Under the pieces are notes generated by a model. It was not told the DNA's origin. It was given only the letters and a program-made list of their open reading frames with translations, and did no database searches. The translations under genes and the position numbers were made by a program. 64,000 nucleotides of DNA from Symmachiella dynata (GTDB lineage Bacteria; Planctomycetota; Planctomycetia; Planctomycetales; Planctomycetaceae), in NCBI RefSeq assembly GCF_007747995.1, contig NZ_CP036276.1:6500001-6564000 (forward strand), given 5' to 3'. Shown in pieces: positions 8,750 through 16,837 of this stretch (its first letter is position 1; each line of letters starts with the position of its first letter).

Positions 8750-9733
8750 TTAGTTCAACCGAATCCGCGGATCGACAACCGCGTACAAGATGTCAGCCAA
8801 TAATTGTCCGGCCAATGTGAGAATCGCGAACATCAAAGTCAATCCCATAATCAGAGGATAGTCCCGTGATGTCAGCGACAGGAAATACAACTGGCCCATG
8901 CCGGGCCATTGAAAAATTCGTTCGAGGATCACCGCTCCACCCAACAGTCCCGGCAATGTCATGCCAATCATCGTGACCAGCGGAATCAATGTGTTGCGAA
9001 AGGCATGATGCAACACAATCGATGAGGGGCCGACTCCTTTGGCTTTGGCGGTGCGGACGTAATCTTGTCGAATGACCTCTTGCATGTTGGCGTTGATAAA
9101 TCGCGAATAGTAGGCGAGCGAACCGTAGGTGTAACAAATGATCGGCATCAGCGCATGCATCATAATGTCTTTGGCTTTGCCGAACGTGTCCAGCGTGTCA
9201 TACGTCTCCGTAGTCGTCATGCCATACAACGGCAGCCAGCCCAATTTGACGGAGAGATAAATCTGCAAAAACAAAGCCGCCACGAACGCCGGAAACGAGT
9301 ACAGCATGTAGAGCGAGATGCTCATCACCCGTTCGTCCATTTTGCCGATGCGGACCGCTCCGACCAGCCCCATCGGGATGGACAACATATAGGCCAGCAG
9401 CAGCGAACTGATGGAGAGGATCAGCGTCGGCGCCACGTGCTCCCCGATCACCGTCGTCACCGGTTTTTTCCACGACAGCGACCGCCCCAGATCTCCCTGC
9501 ACCAAATTGCCCACCCATTGCACATAGGCTTGCGGCCAGGGTTTGTCGAGACCGTAGGACTTTTTCATCCGCTCATACTCGAGCGGGCTGATGACTTTGC
9601 TGGGATCGACCATGGAGAGGTCCATCGTCAATGGATCGCCCGGCATGTTGCGGATCAACGCAAAAATGATGAACGTGATCAGCACCAACGTGAGGGCACC
9701 CAGCAGCAGCCGTCGGATGATGTAGCTTACCAT
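8750..9733 (-). CDS. Oligopeptide/dipeptide ABC transporter permease, OppB/DppB type
   Basis: 327 residues starting MVSYIIRRLLLGALTLVLITFIIF, the standard OppB/DppB opening, followed by the conserved region MPGDPLTMDL and six predicted helices. The coupling loop (RQDYVRTAKAKGVGPSSIVLHHAFRNTLIPLVTMIG) and the C-terminal DILYAVVDPRIRL motif are typical. ATG at 9733. It sits 72 bases after the binding-protein gene and 40 before the OppC gene, so the three genes form one transcription unit. It would pair with the OppC-type protein to form the translocation channel. Confidence 0.93.
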   Translation of the reverse strand: MVSYIIRRLLLGALTLVLITFIIFALIRNMPGDPLTMDLSMVDPSKVISPLEYERMKKSYGLDKPWPQAYVQWVGNLVQGDLGRSLSWKKPVTTVIGEHVAPTLILSISSLLLAYMLSIPMGLVGAVRIGKMDERVMSISLYMLYSFPAFVAALFLQIYLSVKLGWLPLYGMTTTETYDTLDTFGKAKDIMMHALMPIICYTYGSLAYYSRFINANMQEVIRQDYVRTAKAKGVGPSSIVLHHAFRNTLIPLVTMIGMTLPGLLGGAVILERIFQWPGMGQLYFLSLTSRDYPLIMGLTLMFAILTLAGQLLADILYAVVDPRIRLN

Positions 9734-9805
9734 ACAACTTTCAGGGGACGATAATCTTTGACCGAAGAGAAACAGGGATTCAGAGCACAGGCAAGTTGCG
9801 CGGGC

Positions 9806-11758
9806 TCAATGCATGGCTGGTTTATAGATGCTGCCGAAACCCGGCCCGTAGTTATACGGACCCCGTGGGCTAAAGCTATAGCCTCGCAATTTCTTGTTGA
9901 ACCCGTAGAACGAATTGCGGTAGTACAGCCAAGTGTAGGGCTGGTCCTCCCACAAGATCTTGTGAATCTTGGCGTAGATCGCCGCACGTTTTTCAGGGTC
10001 GAACTCCCGTTTGCCCTCTTCGAAAAGCTTGTCGATTTCCTTGTTGGCATAACTGCCGTAGTTCCGGCCGTTTTTGATGGCGTTTGTCGTCCAAATGTTG
10101 CTGCTCGTATCCGGATCGGCGCCGGTTCCCCAGCCGGCAAACGCAGCTTGGTAATCGTGCTTGAACATTTTTTCCATCAACACGGGAAACTCCAACGGCC
10201 GGACGTGACAAATGATCCCCAACTGATCCAAGTTCTCCTTGAGCAGTGTGCACATATCGATCCGTTCTTGTGCAGTCGCACACAAGATCGTGAACTCAAA
10301 CTTCTGCAGCTTTCCGCCAATCATCTTGTCGCGGATCCCATCCCCATCGTTGTCGACCCAACCGGCCTCCTCCAACAAGTCTTCGGCCTTGTCGAAGTCT
10401 TGTTTGTACGGCGTAAGTTTTTCCTTGGGATACATCTTGGAATCGGGGTGAAACGGTCCCAGGCAGGGAGTGTTCAGGCCATAGAGCAGTGTGTTGAGCA
10501 ATTCTTCGTGGTCGAACGCATAGGACATCGCCTTCCGCACACGTTTATCACTAAAGAAAGGCGTCTTCGTATTCCAGTTGAAGTGAAAGCTGACCCATTC
10601 CACGCCGGTGACTTTTGTATTGTGCTTATAAAAATCATCACCGTCGGTTTGCGTCATCCACAACTCGGGCAACAGTTCCATCTCTTCGATTTCGCCGTTC
10701 TTGAGCGCCAAAATAGCTGTGTTCGATTCTTCCAAAATCCGGAAACGAATTTCCTTGAAGTACGGCTTGGGGCGAACCTGCTTGCCTTTGTACATATAGT
10801 ATTCTTCGCGGCGGGTCAGGACGATTTCCTGTTTGGGCTTGCGGTCGGAAATCACGTACGGTCCGCCGGTCACCGGCGCGTTTTCATGTTTCACATGATG
10901 CTTGCTATCTTGCAGCGTGTAATCTTCGTGCAACGACTCATCATAGATGTGCTTGGGGATTACGCTGAAGTTCAAATTCCATGTGTTGGTTGCCAGCGGC
11001 TCTTTGTGAAAATAGACCAGCGTCTGATCGTCATACGCCTCGATCCAACGAATTTGATCCGTTCCTGACCGTTGAGCGGGGACCGGTACTTTGGGGTTCA
11101 TGATGGTTTGGAACGAAAACACGACGTCATGGGCAGTGATCGGCACGCCGTCGGACCAAACGAGGTCGTCGCGCATCACGACTTTGTCGTACTTCCCATC
11201 CTCGCTGGAATGCCACGACTTGACGGTGTCAGAGGAGGCCAACGGGTTGAAATCCCAATCGAAACCAAACAGACCAAAGCCTGTCAGTCCCGTGACATTG
11301 AATTCAATCGTAGAACTGACCAGCAAGGGATTCGTCGTTTTGACATCCCCGGTAGCACGGCGATAAATAGACGCGTCCCAATCGACATCGGAGTCCGATT
11401 CCGGCAGACGTCCCAAGGCGCTCAAGATTTTGGCGTTGTCTTCTTTGGATTTGTTCTTCAACGCCAGTGCTTCTTCGGTCGTGGCCAAGACTTCTTCATT
11501 GGCCTGCCGCAGTCGCAATAACTCCAGCGTGTCCAGCACCGGGCGCTCGACCCATTTGACCTTGGCGTCGAGTTCTTCCAGCGGCGGGGCATCGAACGGA
11601 TGAAGCAGGATTTCCGGTTCAGCTTCGGTCTCAGTTGCTGTCGTGTCACCGGTGGTTGAAGCGGAATCGTCATCGCCACCCCAACAGCCGACTAAGCACA
11701 TCGAGCAAACCGTAAACGCAAACAGCCACCCCAGGGAAAATCGTGAAAGCCTACTCAT
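9806..11758 (-). CDS. ABC transporter substrate-binding lipoprotein, SBP_bac_5 (oligopeptide) family
   Basis: 650 residues from the ATG at 11758; an upstream extension to 11929 is rejected because the ATG begins a perfect lipoprotein signal (MSRLSRFSLGWLFAFTVCSMCLVGC, lipobox LVGC, lipidated Cys25). An acidic, Thr-rich linker follows. The body has SBP_bac_5 hallmarks: DDLVWSDGVPITAHDVVFSF, a run from VTGGPYVI to FKEIRFRIL, DKRVRKAMSYAFDHEELL, and a C-terminal WLYYRNSFYGFNKKLRGY. It heads the permease operon. The expected ligand is a peptide or another elongated solute. There is an extra helical insert near residues 70-115 (LDTLELLRLRQANEEVLATT). Confidence 0.93.
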   Translation of the reverse strand: MSRLSRFSLGWLFAFTVCSMCLVGCWGGDDDSASTTGDTTATETEAEPEILLHPFDAPPLEELDAKVKWVERPVLDTLELLRLRQANEEVLATTEEALALKNKSKEDNAKILSALGRLPESDSDVDWDASIYRRATGDVKTTNPLLVSSTIEFNVTGLTGFGLFGFDWDFNPLASSDTVKSWHSSEDGKYDKVVMRDDLVWSDGVPITAHDVVFSFQTIMNPKVPVPAQRSGTDQIRWIEAYDDQTLVYFHKEPLATNTWNLNFSVIPKHIYDESLHEDYTLQDSKHHVKHENAPVTGGPYVISDRKPKQEIVLTRREEYYMYKGKQVRPKPYFKEIRFRILEESNTAILALKNGEIEEMELLPELWMTQTDGDDFYKHNTKVTGVEWVSFHFNWNTKTPFFSDKRVRKAMSYAFDHEELLNTLLYGLNTPCLGPFHPDSKMYPKEKLTPYKQDFDKAEDLLEEAGWVDNDGDGIRDKMIGGKLQKFEFTILCATAQERIDMCTLLKENLDQLGIICHVRPLEFPVLMEKMFKHDYQAAFAGWGTGADPDTSSNIWTTNAIKNGRNYGSYANKEIDKLFEEGKREFDPEKRAAIYAKIHKILWEDQPYTWLYYRNSFYGFNKKLRGYSFSPRGPYNYGPGFGSIYKPAMH

Positions 11759-11898
11759 GCCTGCCAATCCTTTATCTACGCGGGATTCACCGCAACACGC
11801 GTCAATTCTGCGAGGTGCGGGTCGATCTCTCCATCCGGTCATTTGTTTTGAGACCGGCAACCAGTCTGGATTCTGGCAGAGACGTGGGATTCGGGCAA

Positions 11899-11913
11899 CC
11901 CTAGAATCTAGGG
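11899..11913. promoter_or_regulatory. Perfect 15-bp palindrome between divergent genes, possible operator
   Basis: The sequence CCCTAGAATCTAGGG has 7-bp arms around one central base. It lies about 140 bases before the binding-protein start and 100 before the nucleotidyltransferase-like gene, in a 257-base divergent region. A dimeric regulator could bind, but nothing else supports this. Confidence 0.3.
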
Positions 11914-12015
11914 AACTTGTAACGGCCACCAGACGGCCACAATCTGCATGATAAAAAGTGGATTCTCCACCGATTCATCCACCCACTCGCCCCCAACCGC
12001 GACAAGGAATCCGTA

Positions 12016-13041
12016 TTGCCACTGCCCCACACATTTGCCGCACACCGTCCCTGGAGTGCCGAAACCACCCTCGACTTGAGCAAACACCCCCTACTGGATA
12101 ACGCCTGGAAAAATTCGCAACGACTCTTGCAGCAGATCAGCGACCAACTGCGTGCGGCCGCACTGGATCCGCGGATTCTCACCGTGGCAGCCTCCGGCTC
12201 CTTAGGCCGCATGGAAGCAGTCGCCGGTTCCGACGCGGATTTGATCGTAGTGTTGAGCAACGAAATCACCACCGATTCGCCACAAGCCCAACAGGCCTGT
12301 GATTCTATCTGGGAGGCATTGGAAGCATTGCAGCTCCCCCACTCGCGGCGCGGCGGAATTTTTTCCATCCCCACCACGCCCGCCGCCCTCTGCAACGTCG
12401 ACGCCCGTGGAAAAATTGACGAGGACATTCCCACGTTCGGAAAACGATTTCAATTGTTCTGCGACGCACAGCCAGTTTACGGCACGGTTGCCTATGAGCA
12501 ATTGCTGTCTGATGTGATCCGCTGGTATACGGCAGCCACGCCGGGGGATGCCACAATTGCCTGGTGGCGGTATTTGTTGAATGATCTCCTACGGTATTAC
12601 CGTTCGATGTGCGTCGCCGCTCAGTGGGATCAGTCGCACGGCGCTGGTTTTCAACGGATGCGCAACTTCAAACACGCCCATAGCCGCACGGTGATGTATG
12701 CGGCGATGTTGTGTCTGTTGGGAGAATGCAGCAGCGTTCAGCAAAACCCACTACAACAATTTCAGGCAATGTTGCGTCTCACGCCGCTGGAGCGATTGGC
12801 TTGGTCCTGCCCGTCAGCCCAAGAAGCCGACATGGCGGCGATCGCGACGATCTATGCCCGCTATCTGGAAAAGTTAGACGCCCTGACGTTTCGGCAATCG
12901 CTATTGGACGACAACCTCACCGAAGCTCATACCGCTGAGTGGACGCGATCAGGTCACGATTTGCGCAACGCGTTGTCTCGATTCCTTGATGAGCAACGGC
13001 AACAGTGGGACCCAGATTTTGCCACCGCATTGTGGCTATAG
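12016..13041 (+). CDS. DUF294-type nucleotidyltransferase-like protein (GlnD-like fold)
   Basis: 341 residues. The start is TTG at 12016, with AAGGA about 8 bases upstream; no ATG fits better. Residues 55-75 hold a Pol-beta-superfamily nucleotidyltransferase motif, GSLGRMEAVAGSDADLIVVL (GS...R.E...SDADL), like the N-terminal part of PII uridylyltransferase and the DUF294/DUF4111-type proteins. The rest is alpha-helical (RYYRSMCVAAQWD, FKHAHSRTVMYAAML), as in the DUF294 C-terminal partner region. No ACT or HD domain is present, so it is not full GlnD. Substrate unknown. It is divergent from the peptide transporter operon and convergent with nadB. Confidence 0.7.
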   Translation: MPLPHTFAAHRPWSAETTLDLSKHPLLDNAWKNSQRLLQQISDQLRAAALDPRILTVAASGSLGRMEAVAGSDADLIVVLSNEITTDSPQAQQACDSIWEALEALQLPHSRRGGIFSIPTTPAALCNVDARGKIDEDIPTFGKRFQLFCDAQPVYGTVAYEQLLSDVIRWYTAATPGDATIAWWRYLLNDLLRYYRSMCVAAQWDQSHGAGFQRMRNFKHAHSRTVMYAAMLCLLGECSSVQQNPLQQFQAMLRLTPLERLAWSCPSAQEADMAAIATIYARYLEKLDALTFRQSLLDDNLTEAHTAEWTRSGHDLRNALSRFLDEQRQQWDPDFATALWL

Positions 13042-13072
13042 TGCACTGGGACTTTAGATCGCACACGCACCG

Positions 13073-14707
13073 TCAGCCATCGGTCCGTTTGGACACCATC
13101 GTAATGTGCCGCGCCTGCGCTGGATCAGTGTCGGGATAATCGTGGCGAAAGTGGACGCCGCGACTTTCGGTGCGCTGCCGGGCGGCTGCGATCATCAATT
13201 TGGCAGCGAGCATCATGTTTTGCAGTTCCCAACCCTCGGGAGAGGCAAACTCGCGACTGGCGACGTAGCGGTTCCAAAACTCGACGTTTTGTCCCGCTTC
13301 GTTTAAGTCGGAGTCATCGCGCTGGATGCCCACCTTACGCCACATTTCGCTGGTGAGCGAATTGCGGAGGTCCTTTAGATCGAGTTGATCCGTGTCATCG
13401 ACGCTAACCGTCGGCCAATCGCTTTCCAACGGCAGTGCGCGGTATTGATCGGGAATCTCCGCGGCTTCGGCCGCCGCTCCGTGTCCCGCCAACCGACCGT
13501 AGACCACCCCTTCCAACAGGCTGTTCGACGCCAAGCGATTCGCACCGTGCAGTCCTGTGGAGGTGACTTCGCCAGCGGCCCATAGCCCCGGCAGTGTCGT
13601 TCGGGCATCTCGGTCGACGGTCACACCTCCGACCATGTAATGCGCGCCAGGGCGGACGGGAATCAGATCGTGAGCGATGTTCAACCCAAATTCCGCACAG
13701 ACATCGCCGATATGGGGGAACCGCTCTTTGATCAGTTCCGGCGGCAAATGCGTGAGGTCGAGAAATACGTTGGGATGTTTGGTCTTTTTCATCTGCAGCG
13801 TAATCGCCTGGCTGACGACATCCCGCGGCGCCAGTTCCAACCGATCATCGTAGTCGGCCATAAAACGATGCCCGGTCGCGTCGCGCAAGTAGGCGCCTTC
13901 TCCACGAACCGCTTCGGAAATCAGGTGCCGCGAACTCCCGGCAATGTACAACACGGTGGGGTGGAATTGCATGAATTCCATGTCTCGCATTTCGGCGCCG
14001 GCGCGAGCGGCGATCGCGTGTCCGTCGGCCGTGGCGATTTGGGGATTGGTGGTTTCCCGGAACAGGCACCCCGCGCCACCGGTCGCTAGAATCGTCTGTT
14101 TAGCCCACACAAACGTTTTACCATGATGCGGATTCCACACCAGCGCCCCGCGGCAAACTCCTTCGTAGGTCAGCAAATCAATCGTAAAGGTTTCGGGCCA
14201 ACATTGAATTCGTTCCGATTGATTGACCTCGGCAATCATCGCCCGCATGATCTCTTTGCCGGTCGCGTCTCCCAAGGCGTGAGCGATGCGGCGATGGCTG
14301 TGCCCGCCTTCGCGCGTCAGTGCCAGTTCGCCATCTTCGAGATCGAATTGCGTTCCCAATTTAATCAACTGCCGAATCCGCTCCGGGGCTTCGCGGATGA
14401 CCATTTCGACAACATCTGGGTCGCACATCCCTTTGCCGGCGGTGATCGTGTCGGCAATATGATTGGCGATTTCATCCAAGGGATCCAAGACGCCGGCGAT
14501 TCCCCCTTGGGCATAGACGCTGTTGGATTGCACCAAAGCATCTTTAGTGATCACTGTGGCTTGCAGCGGCGCGGGGACTTCCAACGCCGCGCTCAGCCCG
14601 GCAATACCTCCCCCGAGAATCAAGACATCGGTGAAGGCATGCGGAATCTGTTTGGGGTGAAACCGCACCAAATAACGGTGCAACAGCGAGAAATTGATAT
14701 CGGCCAC
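13073..14707 (-). CDS. nadB: L-aspartate oxidase
   Basis: 544 residues, normal for NadB. It oxidises L-aspartate to iminoaspartate with FAD, the first step of de novo NAD synthesis, in the cytoplasm. Visible features are the dinucleotide-binding motif GGGIAGLSAAL (about residues 32-42), the flavin-family segments GGAGCLFRETTNPQIATADG and MEFMQFHPTVLY, the active-site region RPGAHYMVGGV, and GEVTSTGLHGANRLASNSLLEG near residue 390. A helical C-terminal domain follows. The start is GTG at 14707 with no clear Shine-Dalgarno. It lies about 100 bases after an SDR gene on the same strand. nadA is not in the window. Confidence 0.95.
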   Translation of the reverse strand: MADINFSLLHRYLVRFHPKQIPHAFTDVLILGGGIAGLSAALEVPAPLQATVITKDALVQSNSVYAQGGIAGVLDPLDEIANHIADTITAGKGMCDPDVVEMVIREAPERIRQLIKLGTQFDLEDGELALTREGGHSHRRIAHALGDATGKEIMRAMIAEVNQSERIQCWPETFTIDLLTYEGVCRGALVWNPHHGKTFVWAKQTILATGGAGCLFRETTNPQIATADGHAIAARAGAEMRDMEFMQFHPTVLYIAGSSRHLISEAVRGEGAYLRDATGHRFMADYDDRLELAPRDVVSQAITLQMKKTKHPNVFLDLTHLPPELIKERFPHIGDVCAEFGLNIAHDLIPVRPGAHYMVGGVTVDRDARTTLPGLWAAGEVTSTGLHGANRLASNSLLEGVVYGRLAGHGAAAEAAEIPDQYRALPLESDWPTVSVDDTDQLDLKDLRNSLTSEMWRKVGIQRDDSDLNEAGQNVEFWNRYVASREFASPEGWELQNMMLAAKLMIAAARQRTESRGVHFRHDYPDTDPAQARHITMVSKRTDG

Positions 14708-14805
14708 GGAGATCGCGTTCTATCAAAACCGAGGGAACGGAAAAAGGACTGCAGCCGCAATATACCCGATCACAGCGACTTTCTCATCTTCTCTGGGCTG
14801 CCGCC

Positions 14806-15603
14806 TCAGATCGTCATCGCCGTAAACCCACCGTCGACGGCAATGTTGGCGCCCGTGAGGAAACTTCCGGCGACCGGCGAAGCCATTAACAACACGGCAC
14901 CAGCCAATTCTTCAGGCGACCCGAAACGATCCATCGGGGTGTGCCGCATGATGCTTTCCACCCGGTCGGGGGTGAGCACCTTGCGATTTTGTTCCGCTGG
15001 GAAAAACCCGGGTGCCAATGAATTCACGCGAATCCCTTGCGAGGCCCATTCGCGGGCCAAGTTTTGCGTGAGGTTGATCACCGCAGCTTTGGTGGCGGAA
15101 TAAGTGAAGACGCGCGACAAGGGGATCATGCCGCTCAGCGAGGAAATATTAATGATCGAACCGTTGACTTTGTTCTCCAACATGTGCGCGCCGAAGACCT
15201 GACAGGCAAGCCGCACCCCGCGAAGGTTCACGTTGAAGATATTATCCCATTCGTCGTCGCTGATCTCCAGAAACGGCGTGGCCGAATTGATCCCGGCACC
15301 GTTGACGAGCACATCCACCGTGCGGTTTTGGTTGGTGACATGCGCTACGATAGCTTCGAGATCCGCGCGGCTGGTGGAATCGGCCGCAACGAATTCGGCC
15401 GAGCCGCCCAATTCCGTAATCCGTGCGACGCACGCGGCGCCCAATTCGGCGTTGCGTCCTACGATCAATGTGTGAGCGCCGGCCTGCGCGAGTGCGGCGG
15501 CAATGGCTCCGCCCAGGACACCGGTGCCACCAATGACCACGGCTGTCCGATCTTCCAGACCGAAAACTTGTTGCAGGTAATCCCCAGGCGTGTGCGATGT
15601 CAT
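14806..15603 (-). CDS. Short-chain dehydrogenase/reductase (SDR), sugar-acid or polyol oxidoreductase type
   Basis: 265 residues from the ATG at 15603 (a TTG at 15621 would add six). The Rossmann motif is GGTGVLGGAIA near residue 24, and NGAG near residue 100. The catalytic Ser-Tyr-Lys set is complete: INISSLSG, then YSATKAAV. The C-terminal IAVDGGFTAM is the classic SDR ending. Length and ending resemble the gluconate 5-dehydrogenase/mannonate oxidoreductase-like branch, but substrate cannot be read from sequence. It lies between mqnD and nadB on the same strand with gaps near 100 bases, so co-transcription is possible but not shown. Confidence 0.85.
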   Translation of the reverse strand: MTSHTPGDYLQQVFGLEDRTAVVIGGTGVLGGAIAAALAQAGAHTLIVGRNAELGAACVARITELGGSAEFVAADSTSRADLEAIVAHVTNQNRTVDVLVNGAGINSATPFLEISDDEWDNIFNVNLRGVRLACQVFGAHMLENKVNGSIINISSLSGMIPLSRVFTYSATKAAVINLTQNLAREWASQGIRVNSLAPGFFPAEQNRKVLTPDRVESIMRHTPMDRFGSPEELAGAVLLMASPVAGSFLTGANIAVDGGFTAMTI

Positions 15604-15714
15604 TGCGTCAAGCGAATCCAAAAAACTGGCCAGCGTAAATGAATCAACGCCGAGCCGAAAAAATATCGTCGTTTCTCAGCCACGGCAAACAGATGGCGGC
15701 GCCACATCGCGATC

Positions 15715-16560
15715 TCAGCCGATGAATTCGACTTCCACCGGCTTAGGAATCACGCCCGCTTCGTGCCCGCGGTTGAGCAGCAATTGCACAGCTTCGCGGC
15801 CACGCGGACCAAAATCGAGCGTCCAGTCATTGACGTACATGCCGACAAATTTATCTGCCTTGCTGTGATCCAGGTTGCGCCCAAATTGCAAAGCATAGTC
15901 CAAGGCTTCTTGGCGGTGATCCAAACCGTACTGGATGCTCTGCTTGAGCAAGGCGGTCACTTCATGCATGGCCTGTTCGCCGAGATCCTTGCGGATGGCG
16001 TTGGCGCCCAACGGCAAGGGCAACCCTGTCTCATCATGCCACCACACGCCCAAATCGACGATCAGGTGCAAACCTTGTTCGCCATAGGTCAGCTGGCCTT
16101 CGTGAATGATCAACCCTGCGTCGACTTTGCCCGCTTCGACCAAATTGAGGATTTCGTCGAAGGGATGGATCTCGTATTTGAAAGTATCTCCCAGTAATAA
16201 CTTCAGCGCCAAAAACGCCGTCGTCAGTTTGCCGGGAATGGCGATGGTTTTGCCTTTGAGGCTCTCGATGCTGCCCGCTTGCCGAGCGACGACCATCGGT
16301 CCATAATTATCACCAATGCTGGCGCCGCAGGCGCAGACTGCGTAAGTATCGGTGAGATAGGCATATCCGTGCAGACTGACAGCCGTCAATTCCAGTTCGG
16401 CCTTGAGAGCGCGCTGGTTGAGCGTCTCAATATCCTGCAGGGTATGCGTAAAGGTATAATTGCCTGTTTCGATCTTGTCGTTTGCCAAGGCATGAAACAT
16501 AAAGGCGTCGTCGGGATCGGGACTGTGTCCGACCTGAATCAAAGTCTTAACCTGAGACAT
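15715..16560 (-). CDS. mqnD: 1,4-dihydroxy-6-naphthoate synthase (futalosine menaquinone pathway)
   Basis: 281 residues in the MqnA/MqnD family, which has a periplasmic-binding-protein fold used as an enzyme. The opening GHSPDPDDAFMFHAL and the segment LTAVSLHGYAYLTDTYAVCACGASIGDNYGPMVVA are MqnD-specific, as is LIIHEGQLTYGEQGLHLIVDLGVWW. MqnD splits cyclic dehypoxanthine futalosine to dihydroxynaphthoate in the alternative menaquinone route. ATG at 16560. Other mqn genes are not in the window, which is usual because they are often scattered. It is divergent from the membrane glycosyltransferase gene. Confidence 0.92.
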   Translation of the reverse strand: MSQVKTLIQVGHSPDPDDAFMFHALANDKIETGNYTFTHTLQDIETLNQRALKAELELTAVSLHGYAYLTDTYAVCACGASIGDNYGPMVVARQAGSIESLKGKTIAIPGKLTTAFLALKLLLGDTFKYEIHPFDEILNLVEAGKVDAGLIIHEGQLTYGEQGLHLIVDLGVWWHDETGLPLPLGANAIRKDLGEQAMHEVTALLKQSIQYGLDHRQEALDYALQFGRNLDHSKADKFVGMYVNDWTLDFGPRGREAVQLLLNRGHEAGVIPKPVEVEFIG

Positions 16561-16837
16561 GAATGCGTTCTGCCAATTTTTCGTGTCGAGTTGAGTAAAA
16601 ACCTGCTAGACCATGAACTAACCGAGCCAGCTCGCGATCCTTAACGGGTGGGGGTCGAGATTGTCGAATGGATGCTGAATCGATACACTTCGGGCGCCCA
16701 CAGGCGCGTCGCCGAACTGAAGTGCAGCCTAACTTCCGCGCCGGACCGCCGCAAGGGTGACAGTCGCATTGCCGCCCCATCCGCCACTAGAACCAAGATT
16801 GGGCTCAGATTCGAACAGATCGAAGACACGCGTTTTC

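Noticed and set aside
9758-11068. A 436-codon plus-strand frame opposite the peptide-binding protein gene
   Set aside because: It lies exactly antisense to a gene with clear family motifs, and its length follows from the codon bias of that gene.
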